Shown here piece by piece: positions 32,301 to 41,806 of a DNA stretch of 64,000 bases. Under the pieces are notes generated by a model. It worked only from the letters and a program-made list of their open reading frames with translations, made no database searches and was not told the DNA's origin. The stretch is from positions 43,498,001 to 43,562,000 of the forward strand of contig NC_072895.1 of NCBI RefSeq assembly GCF_027943255.1, read 5' to 3'. The DNA is from Anastrepha obliqua. Its lineage: Eukaryota; Arthropoda; Insecta; Diptera; Tephritidae. A program made the translations under genes and the position numbers. Each line of letters begins with the position of its first letter. Position 1 is the first letter of the stretch.

Positions 32301-35300
32301 GTGCCAAAAAGATACAGTATTGTTTTACTTCAAAATAAAGGATATGCCATTAAGTATTGATGCTTATATTCAAGTTCAATATGTTTTGTTATATAGTTTT
32401 TTAATTTTGGGTTTCAAAGTGCAGAGATTGAATAAATGTATATTTTCGTTTATGAATTTATACAGCTGTACTTTTACTGAGTACTAGCCAGAGTCTCTGA
32501 AAGTATTCGATGTGGTACCAACTAGTGGTAGCAGAGGAAGAGGAAGACCTCCTCTGTGCTGGAAAGATCAGGTGGAGAAGGAGTTGGCTGCACTTGGTGT
32601 GTCCAACTGGCGCTGGTTAGCACGAGAAAAAAACACCTGGTGCGCTTTATTAAACGCCAAAATGGCGTTAGCGGGTACCGTGCCAATTAAGAAGAAGACA
32701 AAGACTTTTACTGACTTAATAATTCCTTAGAGCTGAATTTAGTAATATATTCAAAAAGCTACTGACTAGGTATCAGTTTTATATGTTTTGTCCGACATTT
32801 TATATTAACATCTCAACATTTTGACTAGTTTTGACTACCCGTTTTTTTTTTGAATATTCATTATATTTGCTTTGGAGTTAGCTAAAAGATATTTATCTAA
32901 TAAAAACCATATATACACATTCAAGCGTCAAATCTTATAAAGAATGTAAGCACTTTACAAACTTTTCATCACAATTCCACAATTTTTATTTAGAGTTTCT
33001 AGAAAAATGTGTGGTATGCGGTTTTATAGCTTAATAAATTTTAGCTTCCATAAAGTTTAAGTTTAAATAAATAAATAATTGGCGCGTACACTTCTGTTAG
33101 GTGTTTGGCCGAGCTCCTCCTCCTATTTGTGGTGTGCGTCTTAATGTTGTTCCACAAATGGAGGGACCTACAGTTTCAAGCCGACTCCGAACGGCAGATA
33201 TTTTTATGAGGAGCTTTTTCATGGCAGAAATATACTCGGAGGTTTGCCATTGCCTGCCGAGGGGCGACCGCTATTAGAAAAAATGTTTTTATTATTTATG
33301 TTTGCTTTCACCGAGATTCGAACCAACGACCTCTCTGTGAATTCCGAATGGTAATCACGCACCAACCCATTCGGCTACGCCGTAGTTTAAAGTAGCTAAA
33401 AAATCTTGTTGACTTTTTACATTTTTGCGCATTTTCTTCCTATAAAAAAACATTCGTGCATTTGTTCAAAAATTTGTAAGCTCTATATTTGTTTAAACCA
33501 ACACAGCCTATTATCTATTAGAAGTAGCTGAAACCAGGTGCTACAAGAACTGGTGATAAGTACCAACTCAAACTGATTCGACTGAGCCGAACGATTACAT
33601 AAAAACATGAGGCAAGATCATTGTACAGATCCATAAGTATCATAAAATTACTCTCAACTGGTCGTCAAAAAATGCCCACAACTGAGATCACCTGATCGCA
33701 CTATTTTCTGTACAATGGTTGCAAAACAATGCATAGAAAATCGTGTTAAGGAGTCTAAAAAACGTCGTATCAATTTAGATATAATATTTCTCAATAAAAA
33801 TTCATTATTATAGCTAAGAAATATTATATATTAAAAATATTTGTTATTGTGAATTTTCCAAGTCAAAGATATTATTTTGTATTTTTTTTCGACATTCTAC
33901 TGTCTTTAATTCGACCATAAAAATTCTATTTTGGCGTATCGACCCTGCCAATACGTTCAAGTAAAAAGAGCAAGCACTCACGCCATCACACATTTAGGTG
34001 CCTGTTAATAAAATAGAAAGCATAAGAATGTTTTTACTTGTAATTTGTACAATGGATAAGGTCGCGTGATATTCAATTATTTATGTCCGGTCACATGTTG
34101 CAAATGTTGGCAATGTATATTTTAGAACACATACCCGCGGTATTCTCCAAATATGGAGACAGGATTTGGCTGGTAACTACTTGCGTTCTTTTAAATAAAT
34201 TAAGAATTGTAGCTGTAAAAATTGTAATTGTCACAGAGATTGGCTAAATGTTGGGAAGGCCTATCCACAGTCCATATTTAAAATAAATGAGCTGCATAGA
34301 ATTCTTTTTAATAAAAGCTCAAAACTAGAAAAAGACAAAAATTTTATGTTGTGCCCCCAATGCATATACATAAAATTTTTTAATGGCAAACATATACATA
34401 TACATATGTAAGTGGGAATATTTTATTTTTAAGGTTACCATACGTCTATTTAAACGTGCAAATGGTTGGAAACCTTTTCTGTATAATGTCAATTTTGATG
34501 CCTGTAAGTTCTTGAAAAATCCCAAATCGAATCCAGTTGCCGAATTTTTCTATAACGTAATGAAGGAGTACAGCAACACGAATCATACATGTCCCTACGA
34601 TGTAAGTCAAATTAAAATAAGTCATTTACTTTTAGAAAACATATAGTAAATATTTCTTAATTAAAAAGTTATTATTAATAAAGTGACATATATTGGGTAG
34701 TCGAAAAAGTCTTTTCGTATGACTAATCAAACTTCAACTCATTTTTTTTAATATTTATAATGAACTTTATTAAACCAAATATGTACCATTTTGGTCGACC
34801 ACCTTTTGCCAATTTTCTTCTAGAGACATTATTCCATCAGTGTAAAACTTTTGTGGTTGCTCGGCGAAAGACTACGACAAGTAATTTTCACAGGCTTCTC
34901 TTGAAGCCAACTTTACTCCATTAAGGCAGTTCTGCATTGACCGAAACAAATGGTAGTCCGATGGTGCAAGGTTAGGACTATATGGTGGATGCATCAAAAC
35001 TTCCCAGCCAAGCTCTCCCAGTTTTTGCCGAGTCATCAAAGATGTGTGTGGCCTTGCGTTGTCCTGATGGAAGACGACGCCCTTTCTGCTGATCAGTTCT
35101 GGCCGTTTTTTTTCGATTGCTTGCTTCAATCTCATCAGTTGTTAACAGTAAAGTGTAGAATCAATCGTTCGAGCAGGCTGGAGCAGCTCATAGTGGATGA
35201 TTCCTTTCCAATCCCACCAAACACACAGCATAACCTTTCGAGGCGTCAATCCTGGCTTTGCGACCATTTGTTGAGCTTCACCGCCCTTGCACCATGATCT

Positions 35301-37183
35301 TTTTCGCACATTATTGTCGTATTTGATCCACTTTTCGTCTCCTGTTACCATTCGCTTCAGAAATGGTTCGATTTCATTTCGTTTCAGCAAAGAATCGCAG
35401 ATGTTAATTCGGTCCGTTAAATTTTTCACAGACAATTCATGTGGTACCCAAACATCGAGCTTCTTTTTGTAACCAGCCTTTTTTAAATGGTTCAAAACCG
35501 TTTTATGATGAATGTTTAGTGCCTTGGCGATGTTATGGCAGCTTATGTGACGGTCCTGGTCAATCTTTTCCATAATTTCATCGACTTTTTCAACGATAGG
35601 TCGACCGGAGCGAGGTGCATCTTTCACATCGAAATTTCCAGAACGGAAGCGAGCGAACCATTGTTGTGCTACACGAACTGATACAGCATCGTCTCCGTAA
35701 ACTTCACAAATTTCATTGGTGGCTTGCGTGGCATTCTTCCCTTTTTTATACAAAAATTTCAAAATATAGCGAATTTCTTCATTATTTTCACTCATTTTTG
35801 AACAGCTATAACTTTTTTTCAACTTCTCCGAATTTAATTTTTTTTTGGTTAAATGAAGCTTAAAATGTCACCTTTCTAATACCATATGATATGACACAAT
35901 GTGATTGGTAGTACTGGAGATAGATGACTCCAACGACATCTATTGACAAAATACGAAAAGACTTTTTCGACTACCCAATATAAGGAGGCGCAAAATTAAT
36001 CACCCTATCGGAAGATTTAAATTTTAATATGTCAATCAATATCGGTAATTTCAAAATAAAGATTTCCATCACTCAAAATCATTTTTTTATTTAGTAAAAA
36101 ATAAGTATTAAAGAATAGTAAATAATAAAGTACAATAGTATTAAAAAAATAATTAATACAAAATGGATGACTAATTTTACGTCACCTTGTACATGCATAT
36201 AAGTACAAGATGCCCCAATAAGACCACCATAAAAACGATGCGTTTCTTTCAAATACTCTGATGCTTTTACTGTAATAAAAAGGGTATGCATTGAGGTAAT
36301 GTATGAAACATTTACGGCAAAGGCAGCCTGCATGTTTTCGTCAATTGTGTGCGAAAACTCGACTTTAGTGCAGAACTTTTTTTGAAGTGATTGGTATACA
36401 CTTGTTTTAAGAAAAAAAAACAAAGAAAAATTGGTATCTCCGGCACACGTTTTCTCTTCAGTTGAATCATTTTGTTATATGTGGTACAAGTGGTTAAAAA
36501 AATTAATTTTTACTAAAATTATGCCTGCTTTATGCTTTAGAAATGCATTCTTTCAGCTACAAAATAAAATACAAAGGCAGCTTCTCGCACCAATAGAACC
36601 GAAATTATTAAATTTTTAATGAGCTAACAATCGAAATTCCGTAAAATTCCCAAATTTTGAACACCTACTTTTTCCAAAACACCTCAAATAAGTACCTCTA
36701 GTTTTTCGATATACATATTTATGTGTAGAGTTCATAAAAATGCTTAAGCCAAGTAAAAAAAGTGACGGTAATTTTTTGTACAAATCTGTCCGATTTGGCA
36801 TTTTCTCACAGTTGTCACAAAAGCATTTCTTCCTTCGCGTTGCGATACATAACAGCTACCAAATAACAACGTTGTTCGATCGACACAAGAAAAAGAGTCC
36901 AATTAGGTGGTCTTAATGGGACACTCATTCGATCCCATCTGCAATATTTGTAATACATTTTTCTTTTTAATTTTTAAGTCAGTTTTTTTTTTTTAATTAT
37001 TATCATTTAATTCTTCTTCAGCACGATTTAATTTTGGATAAATTTCGCCTCAGCCAAAACTTGGTGAAGTTACCCTTCCCGATTGGAGAATATGCTGTGG
37101 ATACAGTTTGGTATGGAAACGGTGAGTTATGGGCCCGTATAAATGGCTCCTGCAAAAGTGCATGGAACGCATATGCCAACTAA
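29267..37183 (+). CDS. secreted DUF1091-family protein, four exons, 187 aa
   Basis: Coding exons are 29267-29347, 30671-30823, 34434-34601 and 37022-37183; all introns are phase 0 with GT...AG ends. Residues 1-27 are a signal peptide (basic start, then FWLYFLLSLLLSMAYG). Exon 2 gives KFSNLICHSYD and FKSCQIKP; exon 3 gives RANGWKPFLYNVNFDACKFL and the KNPKSNP and NHTCPYD blocks; exon 4 gives HDLILDKF, LVKLPFPIGEY and ends GSCKSAWNAYAN. This is the full DUF1091 domain order with its conserved cysteines, at normal family length. The family is greatly expanded in flies, and includes CheB-type proteins linked to chemosensation. A secreted ligand-binding-like role is family knowledge; this gene's own role is unknown. 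The 7.9-kb span is due to transposon-filled introns. No stop or frameshift is seen, so it appears intact. Confidence 0.88.
29889..30476. mobile_element. TTAA-bounded MITE in intron 1
   Basis: The ends are inverted: TTAAGGGGACAGATACCTGT on the left, TTAAGGGGCGGATACCTGT on the opposite strand of the right, both continuing AAA. TTAA at each outer edge suggests a piggyBac-type target, although TA-type insertion cannot be excluded. The 588-bp interior is AT-rich with no ORF, so it is non-autonomous. It lies wholly within intron 1 of the DUF1091 gene. Confidence 0.75.
30671..30823 (+). CDS. DUF1091 gene exon 2
   Basis: 51 codons, ERAYCKFSNLIC to VVAREVN. The acceptor TTTTTTTTTAATTTACGAATAG precedes it, and the donor GTAAGT follows at 30824. 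A second in-frame acceptor 18 bases later (GCAAG, exon from 30689) would drop six residues; the upstream one is preferred for its pyrimidine tract and for keeping the KF.N..C motif. Confidence 0.85.
31051..31291. mobile_element. TA-flanked MITE, complete copy
   Basis: The left end is CAAGAAGGGACCAAATTAAT and the right end (opposite strand) CAGAGTGACGCAAAATTAAT, both continuing CA[CT]. TA flanks each side (31049-31050, 31292-31293). The 241-bp length has no ORF. The terminal sequence and TA target suggest a Tc1/mariner-superfamily parent. It is in intron 2 of the DUF1091 gene. Confidence 0.7.
31645..32290 (+). mobile_element. Tc1-like transposon relic
   Basis: An N-terminal piece MAKKKRSSDFEILVMRNYKS, then SATVKTLQCRRRLRRTT in another frame (paired-type HTH linker), and later NIMVWGCFSKYGTGLFHRIN, which is the conserved Tc1 'VMVWGCFS' block. 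Frame changes and stops interrupt it, and the C-terminal Glu region is not recognisable. It lies in intron 2 of the DUF1091 gene. Confidence 0.6.
32493..32703 (+). mobile_element. RTE-type LINE 3' tail fragment
   Basis: The frame reads SGSRGRGRPPLCWKDQVEKE, then LAALGVSNWRWLAREKNTW, the C-terminal end of an RTE-like ORF2, and ends in an AAGAAGAAG tail. It is the same family as the fragments at 3.4, 41.2 and 54.5 kb. It follows the Tc1-like relic in intron 2. Confidence 0.75.
33064..33385 (-). mobile_element. tRNA-derived SINE, full-length copy
   Basis: The minus-strand head with TAGCCGAATGGG and B box GGTTCGAATCTC, shared body, GTGTACGCGCCAATTAT end and an (ATTT)n-type tail. AGTTTAA occurs on both sides (before the tail at about 33060, after the head at about 33385), a likely target-site duplication. 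It is in intron 2 of the DUF1091 gene, antisense to it. Confidence 0.85.
33525..33780 (+). mobile_element. mauritiana-type mariner relic
   Basis: The plus strand reads LKPGATRTGDKYQLKLIRLSR, matching the 'LKPxETITGDxYRLQLMRLSR' stretch of the intact mariners. A later SPDRTIFCTMV corresponds to the third-Asp block and is badly decayed. No terminal repeats found. It is in intron 2 of the DUF1091 gene. Confidence 0.5.
34434..34601 (+). CDS. DUF1091 gene exon 3
   Basis: 56 codons, VTIRLFKRANGW to NHTCPYD. The acceptor TTTTATTTTTAAG precedes it and the donor GTAAGT follows at 34602. It holds the most conserved family block (KPFLYNVNFDACKFL, KNPKSNPVAEFFY). Confidence 0.92.
34693..35978 (-). mobile_element. 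full-length mellifera-type mariner in intron 3
   Basis: The 1286-bp element has matching inverted ends TTGGGTAGTCGAAAAAGTCT that continue identically into TTTCGTAT. TA flanks each side (34691-34692, 35979-35980). It is inserted antisense in intron 3 of the DUF1091 gene. The well preserved ends and long readable frame suggest a fairly young insertion. Confidence 0.92.
34770..35795 (-). pseudogene. mariner transposase with two nonsense codons (341 codons)
   Basis: The minus-strand frame from ATG (MSENNEEIRYILKFL) to the normal end (DQNGTYLV) is in register throughout. It has HTH and linker (RSGRPIVEKV; KKLDVWVPHELS), first Asp in TGDEKWIKYDN, second in FHQDNARPHTS and third in LAPSDYHLF. Two in-frame stops interrupt it: TAA at 35142-35144 after DSTLYC, and TAG at 34872-34874 after ENYLS. 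Both stand where relatives have Gln, so each fits one C-to-T change. No frameshift is seen. It is inactive as it stands. Confidence 0.9.
35983..36189. mobile_element. TA-flanked MITE next to the mariner
   Basis: The left end AGGAGGCGCAAAATTAATCA and right end (opposite strand) AAGGTGACGTAAAATTAGTC are inverted repeats of the MITE family at 31051 and 17276. The left edge directly touches the mariner's TA duplication. About 207 bp, no ORF. Confidence 0.65.
37022..37183 (+). CDS. DUF1091 gene exon 4 (terminal)
   Basis: 53 codons plus stop, HDLILDKFRLSQNLVKLPFP to AWNAYAN. The acceptor TTCTTCTTCAG precedes it. No canonical AATAAA is seen in the next 100 bases. Confidence 0.88.
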   Translation, partial: HDLILDKFRLSQNLVKLPFPIGEYAVDTVWYGNGELWARINGSCKSAWNAYAN

Positions 37184-37189
37184 AATTCG

Positions 37190-38920
37190 AGAAATCGTTA
37201 AATATTCAGCAAAATAATGTAAAAGATATTAAATTTAATTTAATTTTTTAAATGTAGGATATGCGTCTAATATAACCAAATGGATTATTTCTTCGTTTTG
37301 GTTTTTTGTTTTAGTTCAAGATAATAATATTTGCAGCTTGAAGTGTAGAAATTCGTGCAAAAAATTGACTTAAAATTAATTAAATACTAATAGGTGTTTT
37401 TTCCATAAAAAAAATTGGAAGCATTCATTTTATGGAGAAAATGCTCAAGACAGACATCAAAAATAAAATTCAAAAAATAAACCCGACGAGTTTGCACTTT
37501 CTTATATAATACCTAAATTCAATGGGTCATAAAAGTGCATACTCGATTTTTCTAATTAAAGTGTGAGAAATTTTGTTGAAAGTTTTGAGATTTTTTTTTA
37601 GCTTACACAAAGCTTCAACCTTGTATTTATAGAGTTTTCGTTGGAGAATGAACTATATTTTCATAAAAAATTAAATAAAAAAACAAATACATTTGCAAAA
37701 TTTGTCAATAAGTATAGCACAAGGACAAGTTGAAGAGTTATATTCTCGATATTAATTCCACAGAGTACTATAGTATGTACCTATATATTTATTCAAGTCC
37801 AAGATTACGGTGTTTGACGTATAATGCGACAGACTTTAACTAAGTGACAATGGGAGGAGTATTTTTCATTCACAAATGCCACACTGAATTTGGACATCTT
37901 CTTTGGATGCGTTTATTCACAGATTGTTGGATATGGATAACAGATAGCCGTATTTCATTTTTAATTATACAAGTTTTCTATGGAGGTCACAAATCCAGAA
38001 AAACCATAATTCTAGCTGGGTCTTTAAGATTTTGCTCAAGAAACGGTTAGGAAGGCGAACACCTTTTGTAAAGAGTTTAAGTCTATTTTTTTGCATAGCT
38101 CGTTTTATCATAAGGCATGACAGCGATCTGGGAGCACAACAAGTTTTCCCTCGCAAATCTTACAATTTTGTAGAAAGTCGCGTAAAGACCTAATTCTTAA
38201 GGCTTACCACGTCAAACACGAACTTTGAAAGTTTGTCATATATCGATATTTCTATTTGAATAGCAAAAGGTTATCTTCACTGAGTTAAAGCCAGACAGGT
38301 CCAGGTCGGCGGAGTATGTTTCTCTATTCTGTGTTAAGACTGCAGACAGCTCGTCCAAAACAGCCTCAAATTTGTTTTGGCTTATATATACTATCCACCC
38401 GTAAAAAAACTCCACTCAACCCTTGTGACTATAAATCTTGGCATTTAATTTTTTAAATTGAATTTGAACTCATTTTCAATAAAAAAAGGTCGTTCTTTAA
38501 AAAAATCATATAATTAAAAGTTCCAAATTTTGAAATATGAATCAGATTTTCATAAAAATGTCCACCTCTTTAAGCAGAATTTTTAGGATAATTTCAAGTA
38601 TGGCGTTTTAGAGCTAATTCAATTTTAGTACAATAAAGTGGAATTTTGAAGTGCCTGAAAAATAATTTTGACTTCTAATAATATTTTTTATTGAATGTAT
38701 TGTGCATTTTCATCCACATAAAACACATTTTTTATATAGGGAAAAAGTTCTACGCCGTAAGCAAAGAAAAACTGTCCAAAATTAACGGAATTTTTAATGA
38801 TCATAATGTCAAAACTGATCCAAAAAATGCATATCTAAAGTGTTTTTAAAAACTTTGAAGAATAAAAATGGGAATTTTTATAAAATTTAATGAATTTTCA
38901 AAATTTTGTGTTTGACTGCG
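37190..38920. other. downstream non-coding, AT-rich repeat and weak MITE candidate
   Basis: 37430-37680 belongs to the AT-rich dispersed repeat (TGGAGAAAATG, TTTGCACTTTCTTATA). Inverted GTGTTTGACGT motifs near 37808 and 38210 could bound a roughly 410-bp element, but the match is short. Otherwise nothing recognised. Confidence 0.35.
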
Positions 38921-38924
38921 ATCG

Positions 38925-39005
38925 TCCAACGCTTTGTGGTCTACTTCTTGATGTTTTTCCACCAATGGAAGAACCCATATTTTTATGCCGCCTCCGAATG
39001 ACCCA
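38925..39005 (-). mobile_element. very diverged SINE body fragment (possible)
   Basis: TTTGTGGTCTACTTCTTGAT, TTTTTCCACCAATGGAAGAA and CCTCCGAATGACC track the SINE body (TTTGTGGTGTGCGTCTTGAT, TTGTTCCACAAATGGAGGGA, CTCCGAACGGC) with many changes. Head and tail are absent. Confidence 0.4.
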
Positions 39006-39585
39006 GGAACTTCCATGAATCGTACTTTGTTTAAAATTAGTTAAAATTACATGTAAAAAAATCAAGGTAAAAAATTATAATCAGAAGTTTGGCTACACAA
39101 GTCACTGCAGAATATATTTTATTTTGAATCACGTCTGAGCGACGGGAAATATTTCTGAAAAATACGTGTCACAAACCACCAGAATGGCCAAAAGAAAACT
39201 ACTTTTTTGAAATTCCGATTAAAAAGATAATCAAGTCGTCTTGAGTTCTTGTAACGTAACCACCAAATATTGAAGAGCTAGAGCTTTGAACCATGGACCA
39301 CTGTACTCCTTGGCTTAAATTGTTGAAGGACTGCAAATGCACATGAAGGGAAGAAAGTAAGATACTTTATGACATAGACAAAGCCGCATTTGACTTTTGA
39401 CTATCTCTAGGAAGTTGGAGCTTCTCCACAACCTTCAATGTATATATGGCTTGCAAATTCTGTTATGATGGCTGCCTACATATTCATACCCTTGAACGCA
39501 TATATCAAAAGGGCTTGCCTAGAGTCAACCATTCAACAACATTTCGTGCATCAAAGTGGTAAATTAAATTATTTGATTTACATAA

Positions 39586-39735
39586 TCAGGCACTTGCGGA
39601 GTACTCAGCGCGAATACACCGCGCTTCTGTTTTATCAGAGGCTTCTTTAGTCAAAATTTCTTTCATTTCGTCGTAGCTAATATGGCGACGCACTTTTTGC
39701 TCGTAGTTACTACCAACATTCAAAGTTGTTGTCAT
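39586..39735 (-). CDS. candidate small gene, 49 aa
   Basis: The ORF begins MTTTLNVGSNYEQKVRRHIS and ends ...AEYSASA. It is hydrophilic, charged and not low-complexity, unlike other short frames nearby. A TATAAAT box lies about 80 bases upstream of the ATG on the same strand (39816-39822), which would place a transcription start near 39790. I do not recognise the protein. It could be a whole small gene, a first exon, or part of an unknown repeat. Confidence 0.33.
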   Translation of the reverse strand: MTTTLNVGSNYEQKVRRHISYDEMKEILTKEASDKTEARCIRAEYSASA

Positions 39736-39815
39736 ATCGTTTCATTTGGCGTTAATTTGCCAAAGCCGTAGTTGTTATAACCAGCAAAACAAAAAATGCG
39801 AGCGGTGAGTGGAGC

Positions 39816-39822
39816 ATTTATA
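39816..39822 (-). promoter_or_regulatory. TATA box upstream of the 49-aa ORF
   Basis: TATAAAT on the minus strand, in a moderately GC-rich context (GTAGC before, GCTCC after). Its distance from the ATG at 39735 leaves room for a 5' UTR of about 55 bases. Confidence 0.3.
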
Positions 39823-39829
39823 GCTACGC

Positions 39830-40575
39830 ATAAACTGTATGAAAATGCGTGTGTATGTAGATGTAAGTACACACATATACTAATATGTATGCATTTCTAT
39901 CGATATTTAGATATTTAGTGCGTGGGCTGTTTGATTTTTCTGTTGTTGGCCATAGTGTGACAAGTCATCGTAATTTCATCAAAGGCAACATTGCCCCCGC
40001 TGGGTAATGAATGTTGTTGATGGCTTATTTGTGTAATATTTTGTGGTTTTTGGAAGTGGTTTTCCTTTTGTCGATTGCTTTGGCACGAAAGTTATTTCTT
40101 TGTTTTCTTTGATGTTGTGTTGACGTGTTTGTGTCAAACAATTCAAAAATGTTGCTAATTTGCATTGAATGAAATATGAAAAATAACTTATTTTAGTAAG
40201 AAGTTGTATTGCTACAAAATCCAAAGGTAAATCCATATTTATGGTAATTTTATACTATACTATTGAAATATTATATAAGGTCAATATTAATTAGCTAGAA
40301 ACAATAAATTTTGTTAAAAAAATGTTCTTTTTTAAGTGCAGTTTTTCTATTTTGTTCGGAGAGAGACGTGCTTGATTATTTGAGCAGAGTTTCTGTATGG
40401 TAACGCGGTGAAGCATTCTTCTCGGACTACGTTCTAAAGTGATAAAAGGTGAGTGATCTCATTGTCGTCAATTAAAAAAAAAAAATTTACGGAAAAAAAA
40501 TGTTCAAAAAATATTTAAGAGTTTGAAGTTTATTCAATGTTGAAAATGATAATATAGAGTTTTTAAAGTGAAAAA
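39830..40575. other. no feature recognised
   Basis: AT-rich DNA with TATGTATG-type repeats near 39850-39900. Confidence 0.45.
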
Positions 40576-40579
40576 CCCT

Positions 40580-41110
40580 AAATTAGGTTAGGTAAGGTTG
40601 TCGCGATTGTCCACCATGGGGCAGAAGCAGGCTCATAGCCCATTCTGATGCCTCGTGAGAAACTTGTCTTTAAAAACTTTAAAACTTAAAAAAAAAAAAA
40701 TATTAGAAGGTCACTGATTTACACAGTACTGAGATATGCCAACTCAGGAGCAGGACCGTATCATAAAATATGCAAATGCAAATATGTAATCGCTCCTTTC
40801 CCTTCCTCATTTAGAGAGCTTCTGCAGAATTCATGTGGCTGCATCTTCTGATGTTTACGTTAAGCATTGATAGTTGGCCACAATTGCTGAGCGATTCTGC
40901 AGATGAGTTTGCTACGCCATCTTTTAATCGCAGCTCATAGAATTTTCTCAAAAATGAGTAGCTTACAAATCTGTAATCTATATTATCTGTGTACTCATCA
41001 GTCAATTTGGTGCCACGTCTCGCTAGTTCATCGGCCCAGCAGCACCCTTCGATGCCGTAATGGCCAGGAACTTAGGTTCTCTTGGGGTGAAATGTCTTAG
41101 CCATCTCGTT
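40580..41110 (-). mobile_element. RNase H-bearing LINE relic
   Basis: The minus strand reads GHYGIEGCCWADELARRGTK and continues KLTDEYTDNIDYRFVSYSFL (frame 41005-40811). This is the RNase H end of an R1/I-type LINE (usual form 'GHxGIxGNxxADELARxGT'). The 3' end near 40580-40640 shares GCGATTGTCCACC and CATAGCCCAT with the 16.3-kb fragment. Confidence 0.6.
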
Positions 41111-41219
41111 TATAGATGTGCCACATTTTACCTACCTTAGAGATTGTCGACTGTGAATACATAGATTTCATCTCCAGGTATAGCACTACACGGTATCATA
41201 ATACTGACCCTAGCGACCC

Positions 41220-41456
41220 CTGTCGTGCGAATGGATACAAACGGTCCGGCCTTGAAAGTATTCGATGCAGTACCAGCTGGTGGTAGCAGAGGAAGAGGAT
41301 GACCTCCTCTGCGTTGGAAAAATCTGGTGGAGAAGGACTTGACTTCACTTGGTGTGTCCAATTGGCGCCGGTTAGCACGAGAAAGAAACGTGCTTTGCTA
41401 AACTCGGCCTAAATCGCGTAAGCGGTTATCGCTGCAATTAAGAAGAAGAAGAAGTA
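41220..41456 (+). mobile_element. RTE-type LINE 3' tail fragment
   Basis: The plus strand reads LKVFDAVPAGGSRGRG, a stop, then PPLRWKNLVEKDLTSLGVSN and WRRLARER, ending in (AAG)n at about 41440-41456. It is the same family as at 3.4, 32.5 and 54.5 kb. Confidence 0.75.
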
Positions 41457-41806
41457 GTGACTCTAGCACACTGTACGCTGCTATTATTGTCATAAAATAC
41501 ACAGGTACTTTTTAATATTTTTATACTTTTTTTTAATTCTTTAAACCTTTTATTCAAGAAAAAAAAATTTTTTTTTGTTGAACATTTTTGAAAATAACTT
41601 CGGTACTAACCAAAATTAGAGTTCGATATCCTAGCAGAAGATGACGGTCGAACCAGATAGAGAGCAAGGCAAGAGAAAGTCCAGGCAGTTGTTGATTGGC
41701 ATCGGTGGCGTACGGTTGAGTCGCTAGTTTAAAGTTTGAAGTGCGCCGATGGTGAGTTTAATACCTACTATTCTTCTTTTAATACTCAATAAATTTACAT
41801 TAATTA

